Shown here piece by piece: positions 25,987-33,686 of a stretch of 64,000 nucleotides of DNA. How positions within the stretch are numbered: position 1 is the first letter of the stretch; each line of letters begins with the position of its first letter. A model generated the notes under the pieces. That model worked only from the letters and a program-made list of their open reading frames with translations. It did not search any database and had not been told where the DNA came from. The DNA is from a bacterium 336/3 (lineage in GTDB: Bacteria; Bacteroidota; Bacteroidia; Cytophagales; Thermonemataceae): contig LJIE01000001.1 of NCBI GenBank assembly GCA_001281695.1, positions 1,502,586 through 1,566,585 of the forward strand. Reading direction: 5' to 3'. A program made the position numbers and the translations under genes.

Positions 25987-26741
25987 TGGAGTTACTACAA
26001 GATAAAACATATATAGAAGGAGTATACTATCTTTCAGAAAAAAAGCAGGATTTTGAAAATATATACCTAAAAGTCAGAGAAAAAGAAAATAGGGTTTATA
26101 CAGATACAGAGGTTTCACAAATCCCTTTTGTAAATGAATACTTCCCAAATTATCAGGAATGGCTTTTAAGGCAAGAATCTTCTAAAAGATTTCTAACTTA
26201 TATACAAGGTTTAAAAAATCAGACGATTTTAGAGGTTGGTTGTGGAAATGGCTGGCTTTTAAATTATTTGGCTACAAATGTTCCTGAAAATACGTATATG
26301 GGATTGGATATGAATGTTTTAGAGCTTGAACAGGCTGCAAGAGTATTTGAAAATAAGCAAATCTCTTGGGTGTATGGAGATATTGAAAAGCATATATTTC
26401 CTCCCAAAAGTTTTAACATTATTTATATTGCTAGTAGTATACAATATTTTGCAGATATAAATGGTTTGATAGACAAATTATCTATTCTTTTAAAACCAAA
26501 AGGTCAAATACATATTTTTGATAGTCCTTTCTATACTAGAGATCAAAAAGAAGAGGCTAAAAAAAGAACCCTCCAATATTATACAGAATTAGGTTTTTCA
26601 GAGATGGCAAAGTATTATCATCATCATACTTGGGAAACACTCCAAAAAGATGAGTATCGAATTTTATATAAACCTGCCAACTGGAAAAATTGGTTGAATA
26701 TCAGCCATTCACCTTTTCCTTGGATTCGGATTGTTTCTTAA
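25986..26741 (+). CDS. Class I SAM-dependent methyltransferase
   Basis: This 251-residue protein contains motif I ILEVGCGNGWLLNYLA, motif II MGLDMNVLELEQA, and motif IV SFNIIYIASSIQYF, so it binds SAM in the class I fold. The ATG at 25986 overlaps the previous stop by one base; an upstream ATG at 25944 would reach far into the previous gene and is less likely. The 3' end overlaps the convergent glycosyltransferase gene by 41 bases. It is probably the last gene of the rightward biosynthetic operon. Confidence 0.83.
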   Translation: MELLQDKTYIEGVYYLSEKKQDFENIYLKVREKENRVYTDTEVSQIPFVNEYFPNYQEWLLRQESSKRFLTYIQGLKNQTILEVGCGNGWLLNYLATNVPENTYMGLDMNVLELEQAARVFENKQISWVYGDIEKHIFPPKSFNIIYIASSIQYFADINGLIDKLSILLKPKGQIHIFDSPFYTRDQKEEAKKRTLQYYTELGFSEMAKYYHHHTWETLQKDEYRILYKPANWKNWLNISHSPFPWIRIVS

Positions 26742-27861
26742 AAAGAATAGAATAATATACATTCTTAATTTGATTAACCGTCCATACAAAATCATGCTTT
26801 TGTGTCCATTCAAAGGCTCTTTCTTGTGATTTTCTATATATATCAGGGTTTTTGAGTAAATACATGACTTTTTCAGCCAAAACAGTATAATTATTAGATG
26901 GCACACTTTCTGCATATTCAGGGCTTAAATCGCTAATTAAGCCTACATCAGAACCACAAACGACAGTTTTACATGCCATTGCTTCTGTTACGACCACAGC
27001 CTGAGCCTCATACAAAGAAGTATGCAAAAGAATATGAGCTTTTTGTAAATGCTGAATAATCTCTATCCTTGGTAAGATTCCTAAAAAATTAATTTGTTTA
27101 TCAATGCCTAAATCTTTCGCAAGAGTATGTATTTTGCCTTTGAGTGTATCAAAACCTATCATAGTAAGTGTTGCTGTTGGTGTATATTTCAAAATTTCTT
27201 GAAAAGCCAAAAGCAACATTTTTTGGTTTTTTACAGGGTTCAAATCAGCTACATGAACGAGTCTCAAAGGTTCTGAAATATTTTTTTCTGTGTTTAAAGG
27301 TATAAAAATAGCTGTATCAACACCATATGGAATAACAAGAGGTTTTTTTGTAATACCATTTTGCTCCAGTGTGAGTTTTTGAAAATGAGTAAGACAAATT
27401 AGTTCATTAGCTTTGCTGTAAGCCCATTTTGCAATTTTAGCTTTTCTACCATTTTTCTGAAAAATACCATATCCAATTTCAGCAATACCTACCGAATCGC
27501 CTCCTTGTAAATGAATGATAACAGGTATTCTAAACAAAATCTTTAAAATAACAGCTAATACTCCACATGGATAACCCCAAAAAGCGTGTATAAGGCGTGG
27601 TCTATAAATAATTAAATCTTTGATAAATAAACCCAGCAACCATAAAACCCTAATTCCAAGAGAAACCTTATATCCAAAAGGAACAGCCCTGAGACGAAAA
27701 CCTTGGGGTTTAAAACCCTGATTGGGTGCTGTAAGTGAGTAAACAGAAAGTTCATAATCTTTTCTGAGATGTTCAACCAATTCCATCAGTACAGGTACAC
27801 CTTGCGAAAAATACCCTGAGCCGATACCTCCAACAGTCAATATAGCTATTTTGGGTTTCAA
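26701..27861 (-). CDS. Glycosyltransferase family 4 protein
   Basis: This 386-residue GT-B fold glycosyltransferase has an N-terminal KPKIAILTVGGIGSGYF start, donor-side VIPYGVDTAIF, LRLVHVADLNPVKNQ, and the HTSLYEAQAVVVTEAMAC region where the ExxxxxxxE Glu residues are seen. It likely transfers a sugar to a surface polysaccharide, LPS or a lipid acceptor on the cytoplasmic side. The start is TTG at 27861, overlapping the upstream gene's stop as TTGA, a coupling arrangement. The 3' end overlaps the facing methyltransferase by 41 bases. Confidence 0.9.
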   Translation of the reverse strand: MKPKIAILTVGGIGSGYFSQGVPVLMELVEHLRKDYELSVYSLTAPNQGFKPQGFRLRAVPFGYKVSLGIRVLWLLGLFIKDLIIYRPRLIHAFWGYPCGVLAVILKILFRIPVIIHLQGGDSVGIAEIGYGIFQKNGRKAKIAKWAYSKANELICLTHFQKLTLEQNGITKKPLVIPYGVDTAIFIPLNTEKNISEPLRLVHVADLNPVKNQKMLLLAFQEILKYTPTATLTMIGFDTLKGKIHTLAKDLGIDKQINFLGILPRIEIIQHLQKAHILLHTSLYEAQAVVVTEAMACKTVVCGSDVGLISDLSPEYAESVPSNNYTVLAEKVMYLLKNPDIYRKSQERAFEWTQKHDFVWTVNQIKNVYYSILFKKQSESKEKVNG

Positions 27862-28883
27862 TTTGTTTTGTTTAAAAGGTCAAATACTTTTTCTGCTACA
27901 AATTCGGGAGTGTAACGAGTAAGACAATGAATATCGCCTCTTTTACAAATTTCTTTGAAGCAATTGCCACATTCCAAATCCGAAGAATCAAGAAAACAAG
28001 TGTTTGATAATCCCGAATTCATCCAATAACTTGGCGTAGAGCCTAAAATTACTAATGTAGGGGTTCCAACAGCAAAAGCAAAATGTAGTAGTCCAGAATC
28101 TTCCGAAATAACCATGCGAGCTTTTTTTACAATTGCTAAAGCCTCTGAGGATGAAGTTTTTCCAACTAAATCAATGCAATTTTCTTTTCCCAAATAAGCA
28201 TGTAAAATCTTAGCTTTTTCGGCTATCAAACCAATACCAATCACCAAAAAAACAATACTTGGTAATTTTTCTTTAATTATTTTACAAAGAGCTATATAAT
28301 TATCTATTTGCCAATTTCTTGTTTCAAAAAAACCTGCAGGATTAATAATGATAAAAGGTGTTGAAATTGAAAATTTCTCTAAAAGGTCTTCTGATAAAGA
28401 TTTTTGTTTAAAACGAATATCGTGGTCAATAGAGCATTCTACAAAGCCCAAAGCGTCAATGGTACGCTTGTTGCGTTTACCTGCAAAAATAGGAGAAAAT
28501 TTATCAAACAATGCCCATGCTTTTGGAAATAGAAAAGTACCTGCCAAATGGCTGATTTTATTATTTTGTAAATCTATAATCACATCATACTTTCTCCAAA
28601 GTAGCTTTGGAATAAGTAGAAGTGTATAAAAGACGTGCTTTTTAAAATTTCTCTTTCCTTTTATGATAAAAATTTTATTGAAAAGATCGATATTTTGAGG
28701 GATATCAGCTGTTTCATCACGAGTTAGAAAATCAATAATGGTGTCTGCTGGTAATTGCGTTCTAAGGCTTTGAATATAAGGTAATGTAATGACTACATCA
28801 CCCATTGCTTGCAAGCGAATTACGAGTATTCGTTTGGGTGGAGTAGTTTCTTTCCATTTTTTACATTGTATTTTTTCTGACAT
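27858..28883 (-). CDS. Glycosyltransferase family 9 (heptosyltransferase-like)
   Basis: This 341-residue protein belongs to the ADP-heptose:LPS heptosyltransferase family. It has the N-terminal ILVIRLQAMGDVVITLPYI, the core IIINPAGFFETRNW, the helix HAYLGKENCIDLVGKTS, and the acceptor region ISEDSGLLHFAFAVGTPTLV ending in LGSTPSYW. Four Cys near the C-terminus (CFLDSSDLECGNCFKEIC) are an uncommon addition, though found in some GT9 proteins, and could bind a metal. It probably acts in the LPS inner core. The downstream GT4 gene is coupled by a four-base overlap. Confidence 0.9.
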   Translation of the reverse strand: MSEKIQCKKWKETTPPKRILVIRLQAMGDVVITLPYIQSLRTQLPADTIIDFLTRDETADIPQNIDLFNKIFIIKGKRNFKKHVFYTLLLIPKLLWRKYDVIIDLQNNKISHLAGTFLFPKAWALFDKFSPIFAGKRNKRTIDALGFVECSIDHDIRFKQKSLSEDLLEKFSISTPFIIINPAGFFETRNWQIDNYIALCKIIKEKLPSIVFLVIGIGLIAEKAKILHAYLGKENCIDLVGKTSSSEALAIVKKARMVISEDSGLLHFAFAVGTPTLVILGSTPSYWMNSGLSNTCFLDSSDLECGNCFKEICKRGDIHCLTRYTPEFVAEKVFDLLNKTN

Positions 28884-29783
28884 TTAGCGAATCAAATCTT
28901 TTAAAGCACTTTCCAAAGTAGCAAATTCATATTCAAAACCAGCTTTTACGATTTTTTCATTAGAAACATTATTTCCACCAACCACCATACTTGCCATTTC
29001 GCCAAGTAATAAATTTAGAGCAAATGATGGTACATTAGGCAGAAAAAGAGGTTTGCCCATAGTTTTTGCTATTGCTTTTGTAAAATCTTCATTGGTGACA
29101 GGTTTATTTCCTACAGCATTATAAATATCCTGAATATTTTCATTTTCAAAAGCATATACAAGCATACGAGCCATATCTTTAATATGTATCCAAGACATAT
29201 ATTGTTTACCACTTCCCAATGCAGAACCTGCAAAAAACTGTATAGGCTGCATAATTTTAGCCAAAGCACCACCTTCTTTTGCAAGTACAATTCCAATACG
29301 CATAATAGCTGTTCTGATGCCTAAATTGCTAATTGCTTCAATACTTTTTTCCCACTTTTCTGTAACTTCTGCCAAAAAACCATCTCCTTTGGGAGAGTTT
29401 TCAGTGAGGAGAATATCTTTTGTATCAAAACCATAAAAACCGACAGCAGAGGCAGATACAAATGCTTTTGGTTTTTTAGAGCTTTTCTCAATAGCTTCTG
29501 CAAGTAGTTGTGTAGAAACAACCCTACTATCAATAATTTCTTTTTTGTAGGAATCTGTCCAACGTTTATCAGCTACACCAGCCCCAGCTAAATGAACAAT
29601 ATAATCAGTTTGAGATATAGCTTCAATATCTATTTGTTTTTTTTCTATATCCCAATGATAAGTTTTGATAGAGCCACTTTGCTTGCTTCTGCTCAAATAA
29701 CTTACTGTGTAATTTTTTTCTTGAAGAAGTTTTGTGAGAACTTTGCCTACTAAACCCGTTCCACCAGTAATAAGTACATTCAT
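28884..29783 (-). CDS. TIGR01777-type NAD(P)-dependent epimerase-like protein
   Basis: This 299-residue SDR protein of the YfcH/TIGR01777 group has the Rossmann motif TGGTGLVGK near 7-15. IVHLAGAGVADKRWT is diagnostic of this group, followed by SASAVGFYG and SWIHIKDMARM. The C-terminal DUF1731-like region includes NAVGNKPVTNEDF and VPSFALNLLLGEMA. These proteins are near-universal in Bacteroidota but their substrate is unknown. The stop is immediately followed by the start of the GT9 gene, so it heads the leftward glycosyltransferase operon. Confidence 0.9.
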   Translation of the reverse strand: MNVLITGGTGLVGKVLTKLLQEKNYTVSYLSRSKQSGSIKTYHWDIEKKQIDIEAISQTDYIVHLAGAGVADKRWTDSYKKEIIDSRVVSTQLLAEAIEKSSKKPKAFVSASAVGFYGFDTKDILLTENSPKGDGFLAEVTEKWEKSIEAISNLGIRTAIMRIGIVLAKEGGALAKIMQPIQFFAGSALGSGKQYMSWIHIKDMARMLVYAFENENIQDIYNAVGNKPVTNEDFTKAIAKTMGKPLFLPNVPSFALNLLLGEMASMVVGGNNVSNEKIVKAGFEYEFATLESALKDLIR

Positions 29784-29840
29784 AAATATTGATTGTTTGA
29801 AGGATATTCACTTTTTAAACTGTTTGTGAAATTACTTTGT

Positions 29841-30425
29841 TTACCTCTTTTTTCTTTTCTCTTTTTTCCCTTTTACTTTCTCCTGTTTCAAAAAATCATC
29901 TTCTACCTTCGTATTCCTCAAAATAGCTCTTTGTAATACTTTAGGAGGGTACGAAATGACTTCAGGAATATCTTTTTCAGGCATATTGCCTGTTTTGAGA
30001 GCCTGTTTTTTTGAACATGAAAATATTTCAGATATAATCTGATTGTTTTCCAAACGGTAAGATGAAATTAAAATATTGTCCATCACTTCAAAACAACTTA
30101 CAAAACTATTGTTTAAAAGCACCATATCCATCTTGATACCATTGTTTTCATCAAGTGTATAAATACCTTTGGTGGCATCTTTTACAACCAAAGTATAATC
30201 TCTTGGCGATTTATCGTAGATAATTTTAAAAGTAAATTTATGAGCTGAATCTGTAGGTAGAATATGGAGTTCCATTGGGATTTCCTGCTTTTTACCTTCT
30301 CCAGTAAAAATTTCTAATTTACCTTTCCAGATGCCCTTCCAAGCATCTAAAGCTGTGTTTTGGGCATGAATGTTGCTCTTTAGCCCTAAAAGCAAACAAA
30401 CAATTACAACAAAAATATTTTTCAT
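29841..30425 (-). CDS. Exported protein of unknown function
   Basis: This 194-residue protein has a signal peptide (MKNIFVVIVCLLLGLKSN, cleavage near IHAQN). The mature part begins with a WKGIWKGKLEIF strand. Later strands such as FTFKIIYDKSPRDYTLVV are compatible with a lipocalin-like barrel, but no family was recognised. The C-terminus is extremely basic (KVKGKKEKRKKR). The ATG at 30425 is preferred to one at 30473 because the signal peptide starts there. It is divergent from lgt, with about 100 bases between them, so it is a single leftward gene. Confidence 0.65.
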   Translation of the reverse strand: MKNIFVVIVCLLLGLKSNIHAQNTALDAWKGIWKGKLEIFTGEGKKQEIPMELHILPTDSAHKFTFKIIYDKSPRDYTLVVKDATKGIYTLDENNGIKMDMVLLNNSFVSCFEVMDNILISSYRLENNQIISEIFSCSKKQALKTGNMPEKDIPEVISYPPKVLQRAILRNTKVEDDFLKQEKVKGKKEKRKKR

Positions 30426-30524
30426 ACTGATTGGAAAGTAAAGTTTTTGGGATAAATTGGTGATTCTTTTCAAAAAAAGCTAATTTTAGACAAAATTTTT
30501 AACTTTTAACTTACTACAAATCAA

Positions 30525-31625
30525 ATGGGTTTTGTTATTTGGAATGTCCATCCCGAAATGTTTCATTTAGGTCCTGTAAAGGCTGCATGGTACGGACTTC
30601 TTTTTGCACTTGCTTTTTTGGCAGGTCAGTATGTTCTTTCTAAAATATTTAAGATAGAGGAGAAATCTGAAAAAGATTTAGAAGCCTTTACTTTTTATAT
30701 TATTATTGCTACAGTTGTAGGAGCAAGATTAGGGCATTGTTTGTTTTATCAACCTGACTATTATTTGAGAAATCCTTTAGAAATACTTAAAATTTGGGAA
30801 GGAGGTTTAGCAAGTCATGGGGCAACAGTTGGGATCTTATATGCTACTTATTTATATAGCAAACGTTATAAGGTTTCGTACTTATGGATTTTAGACAGAC
30901 TAGTGATTGTAGTGGCTTTGGGAGGTGCTTTTATTCGTATGGGGAATTTGATGAACTCTGAGATTATTGGAAAACCTACTGATGAACCTTATGCATTTGT
31001 ATTTGCAAATAGATGGATGGAAAACTCTTTTGAAAACTATGAAGAAACTGAGAAGTCTGGATATAAAAAGAATTATACAGAGAAAGGAGAGGGACAAGAA
31101 ATAAAAATAGGTGATACATTAGTAATCCCTTTGAAAATTACTACTTCTTTTGATGGTAATGTTACAGATAAACAACAGGCAATAACATTCCTTCGAAAAA
31201 ATATACCAGTTTTTTATGCTAGTAGTGAAGATTTAAGAGAACATATTAAATTACACCCTAATCCTAAATTTGTAGCTATACAAGATGGAGAAACCATTCA
31301 AGTAACATGGCAGGTTTATGGTATACCAAGACACCCATCTCAATTATACGAATCTATTTCTACATTTTTGCTTTTTGTGCTTTTATTAAGTCTTTACTAT
31401 CGTTACAAACAAAATACACCTGAAGGTTTGCTTTTTGGTTTATTTGTTGTAATTTTATTTAGCTTAAGAATTTTATACGAATTCCTTAAAGAGAACCAAG
31501 TTTCTGGAGAAGATGCACTTAAAGATGCTATTGGTATGAATATTGGACAACTTTTAAGTATCCCAATGGTAATTATAGGTATAGGAGTTTTGTACAAAAC
31601 ATTTACAAGGAAACAATCAAAATAA
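30525..31625 (+). CDS. lgt: Prolipoprotein diacylglyceryl transferase
   Basis: Lgt moves diacylglycerol from phosphatidylglycerol to the lipobox cysteine, the first step of lipoprotein maturation in the inner membrane. The 366-residue protein has GPVKAAWYGLLFALAF, the VVGARLGHCLFY region, GGLASHGATVG, FIRMGNLMNSEIIGKP and RHPSQLYES. It is longer than the ~290 residues of E. coli. The extra part is mostly an inserted segment of roughly 60 residues between the MGNLMNSE and HPSQLYE motifs (within about 155-265), likely periplasmic. The amn gene begins one base after its stop. Confidence 0.96.
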   Translation: MGFVIWNVHPEMFHLGPVKAAWYGLLFALAFLAGQYVLSKIFKIEEKSEKDLEAFTFYIIIATVVGARLGHCLFYQPDYYLRNPLEILKIWEGGLASHGATVGILYATYLYSKRYKVSYLWILDRLVIVVALGGAFIRMGNLMNSEIIGKPTDEPYAFVFANRWMENSFENYEETEKSGYKKNYTEKGEGQEIKIGDTLVIPLKITTSFDGNVTDKQQAITFLRKNIPVFYASSEDLREHIKLHPNPKFVAIQDGETIQVTWQVYGIPRHPSQLYESISTFLLFVLLLSLYYRYKQNTPEGLLFGLFVVILFSLRILYEFLKENQVSGEDALKDAIGMNIGQLLSIPMVIIGIGVLYKTFTRKQSK

Positions 31626-31626
31626 T

Positions 31627-32400
31627 ATGAAAAATAAAGAAGACATTGTAAAAGATTGGCTACCACGTTATACAGGTATGCCTTTAGAGGAGTTTAAGCC
31701 TTATATTTTGCTTACAAACTTTAGAAACTATGTAGATATTTTTGCAGAGCAATTCAATGCAAAAATATATGGTGAAGATAGAGCAATGCAAGCAGTAAGC
31801 TCAGATGAAATAACCCTTATCAATTTTGGAATGGGTAGTGCTATGGCTGCTACCATGATGGATTTACTAACAGCAGTTAGTCCTAAAGCAGTTTTATTTT
31901 TGGGTAAATGTGGTGGACTCAAAAAGAGAACAGAAATTGGAGATATGATTCTTCCTATTGCAGCGATTCGTGGTGAGGGAACAAGCCAAGAGTATATGCC
32001 TGCAGAAGTACCATCTTTACCTTCATTCCGCTTGCTTCGTTCTGTTTCTTCTATGATTAAAAAACACGAATTGGACTACTGGACAGGAACTGTTTACACT
32101 ACCAATCGAAGAGTTTGGGAGCATGATGAGAAATTCAAAGATTATTTGGTGCAAATCAGGGCTGCTGCTATAGATATGGAAACAGCAACTATTTTTACAG
32201 TAGGTTTTAGTAATGATATTCCTCGTGGGGCTTTGCTTTTAGTTTCTGATAACCCTATGACTCCCGAAGGTGTAAAAACTTCTGAAAGTGACAAAAAAGT
32301 AACAGCTAATTTTGTAGGAAAACATATTCAGATAGGAATTGATGCACTTTTGGAACTTGCTCACTCAGGAGAGTCAGTAAAACATTTACGTTGGGATTAA
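31627..32400 (+). CDS. amn: AMP nucleosidase
   Basis: AMP nucleosidase splits AMP to adenine and ribose 5-phosphate. This is the short 257-residue Bacteroidota version with a phosphorylase-fold core: INFGMGSAMAATMMDLL, FLGKCGGLKKRTEIGD, and the substrate-contacting AIDMETATIF and LLLVSDNPMTPEG. The longer regulatory N-terminal domain of the E. coli enzyme is absent. It is adjacent to lgt (one-base gap) and followed 24 bases later by an iron-cluster repair protein gene, but no functional link is obvious. Confidence 0.93.
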   Translation: MKNKEDIVKDWLPRYTGMPLEEFKPYILLTNFRNYVDIFAEQFNAKIYGEDRAMQAVSSDEITLINFGMGSAMAATMMDLLTAVSPKAVLFLGKCGGLKKRTEIGDMILPIAAIRGEGTSQEYMPAEVPSLPSFRLLRSVSSMIKKHELDYWTGTVYTTNRRVWEHDEKFKDYLVQIRAAAIDMETATIFTVGFSNDIPRGALLLVSDNPMTPEGVKTSESDKKVTANFVGKHIQIGIDALLELAHSGESVKHLRWD

Positions 32401-32424
32401 CCATTTTAAAATACTAGACAATCA

Positions 32425-33171
32425 TTGAACCCCACATTTCACCATACAGATTTGATAGAAGATATTATCAAAAAGAACTATCATAATGCTTTCGTATTGT
32501 ATAGTTTGGGGATTCCTTTTTATCATTACGAAAAAATAGCTTTAGAGAGTGTTTGCCAACAAAAGAAACTTGAAATAGACTATGTTTTGCATTTACTTTC
32601 TGAAGCAAATTTTTCTATTGGTTCTGAAATTCGGAAATTAAAAAACACTACAGTAGAGGCTATTATAGGTTATCTGAAGCATCAACATATCTTTTTCTTA
32701 CAAAAAAAGATACCTTTTATAGCTCATCTTATTGAAAATCTGCCTGAAAAAAAACGATTATTTACAGATTTGCAACTGATGTTCCCGCTTTTCGCTGAGG
32801 ATTTTATTCATCATATTCATGAAGAAGAAGACTCTTTTTTCTATTATATCCTATCTTTAGTAAAAGCCTCAAAATCTATAATAAATAAAGCACAACTCTA
32901 TGAGTTATTACAAAAATACTCAATTCAAGAGTTTGCTTTGGCTCATGATACTCATGATGATGAAATGCAGGGTATCAGACAACTTACCAATCATTATCAA
33001 CTACCTGAAAAAGCTTCTTTATTTGTGCAAGTAGTGTATTTTCATTTACAAGATTTGGAACACCATCTACAACAGCACGCCTATATCGAAAATGAAATAC
33101 TTTTTCCAAAAGCTCTTGTTTTAGAAAATACCCTCAAACAAGAATTTTTCGAACAAAGCAAATGGAATTGA
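32425..33171 (+). CDS. RIC/ScdA-like iron-sulfur repair di-iron protein
   Basis: This 248-residue protein resembles the RIC family (YtfE/ScdA), which repairs Fe-S clusters after nitrosative or oxidative damage. An N-terminal ScdA-like domain (FVLYSLGIPFYHYEK; the usual Cys-Cys pair is not seen) precedes a hemerythrin-like four-helix bundle. Candidate di-iron ligands are HIHEEEDSFFYY, AHDTHDDEMQG, VVYFHLQDLEHHL and the C-terminal ENEILFP. No ATG fits; the start is TTG at 32425. It follows amn on the same strand. Confidence 0.82.
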   Translation: MNPTFHHTDLIEDIIKKNYHNAFVLYSLGIPFYHYEKIALESVCQQKKLEIDYVLHLLSEANFSIGSEIRKLKNTTVEAIIGYLKHQHIFFLQKKIPFIAHLIENLPEKKRLFTDLQLMFPLFAEDFIHHIHEEEDSFFYYILSLVKASKSIINKAQLYELLQKYSIQEFALAHDTHDDEMQGIRQLTNHYQLPEKASLFVQVVYFHLQDLEHHLQQHAYIENEILFPKALVLENTLKQEFFEQSKWN

Positions 33172-33204
33172 TTTTAGATTTCAGACGTTAGATATTTAGA
33201 CATT
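33172..33204. repeat. TTAGA/CAGAC-type intergenic microrepeat
   Basis: Between the RIC gene and the next gene, a run of short variants TTTAGAT, TTCAGAC, TTAGATA, TTTAGACAT is found in tandem. The same style of sequence recurs at 41131-41213. These look like a dispersed low-complexity element of this genome. Confidence 0.4.
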
Positions 33205-33211
33205 CAAAATC

Positions 33212-33685
33212 ATGAAAAACCTTCAAATAGTACTCTTTTTAAGCATATTTATCTTGGGAGCTTGTAAAAAAAGTGAAAATAATACCACACCTAAAGATGT
33301 AGTTATTTGTTATACCTTTGATGAAGGTTTTACAGGTAGAGTTCGTCATACTTTGCTTTCTACATCTCTCAAAAATATGGAACAACACGAATTGCATAAA
33401 AATTCTCAAAAAGTAGTGTTGTCAAAATCTGAAATGAAAACGATTGTACAAGCTTTTGAAAAAAATGACTTTAAAACAATTGCAACAAGCTCAATGCCTG
33501 TAGCTGATAGAGGTGGGGTACAACTCGAAATGCGTTATGGGAATGGAAGTGTACGTATTTTGAAATCAGATGCCAATGATAGTTTTGTGAAAGAAGCAGA
33601 TAGACCTCGTTTCCAAAATTGCAAAGAAGCAGTTGAAAAGCACCTTAAAACTGCTTCAAATAGCTCCCCTGCTGAAGAAAAATAA
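33212..33685 (+). CDS. Small lipoprotein of unknown function
   Basis: This 157-residue protein has a lipobox-type signal ending LGACKK (Cys near 18), so it should be lipid-anchored. No domain was recognised. The mature sequence has segments such as VVICYTFDEGFTGRVRHTL and GGVQLEMRYGNGSVRIL that suggest a small beta-rich fold, and it ends in an acidic Ser/Pro tail. It is convergent with the TonB receptor gene, whose stop lies 2 bases away. Its function is unknown; a link to the receptor is unlikely given the convergent orientation. Confidence 0.7.
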   Translation: MKNLQIVLFLSIFILGACKKSENNTTPKDVVICYTFDEGFTGRVRHTLLSTSLKNMEQHELHKNSQKVVLSKSEMKTIVQAFEKNDFKTIATSSMPVADRGGVQLEMRYGNGSVRILKSDANDSFVKEADRPRFQNCKEAVEKHLKTASNSSPAEEK

Positions 33686-33686
33686 C

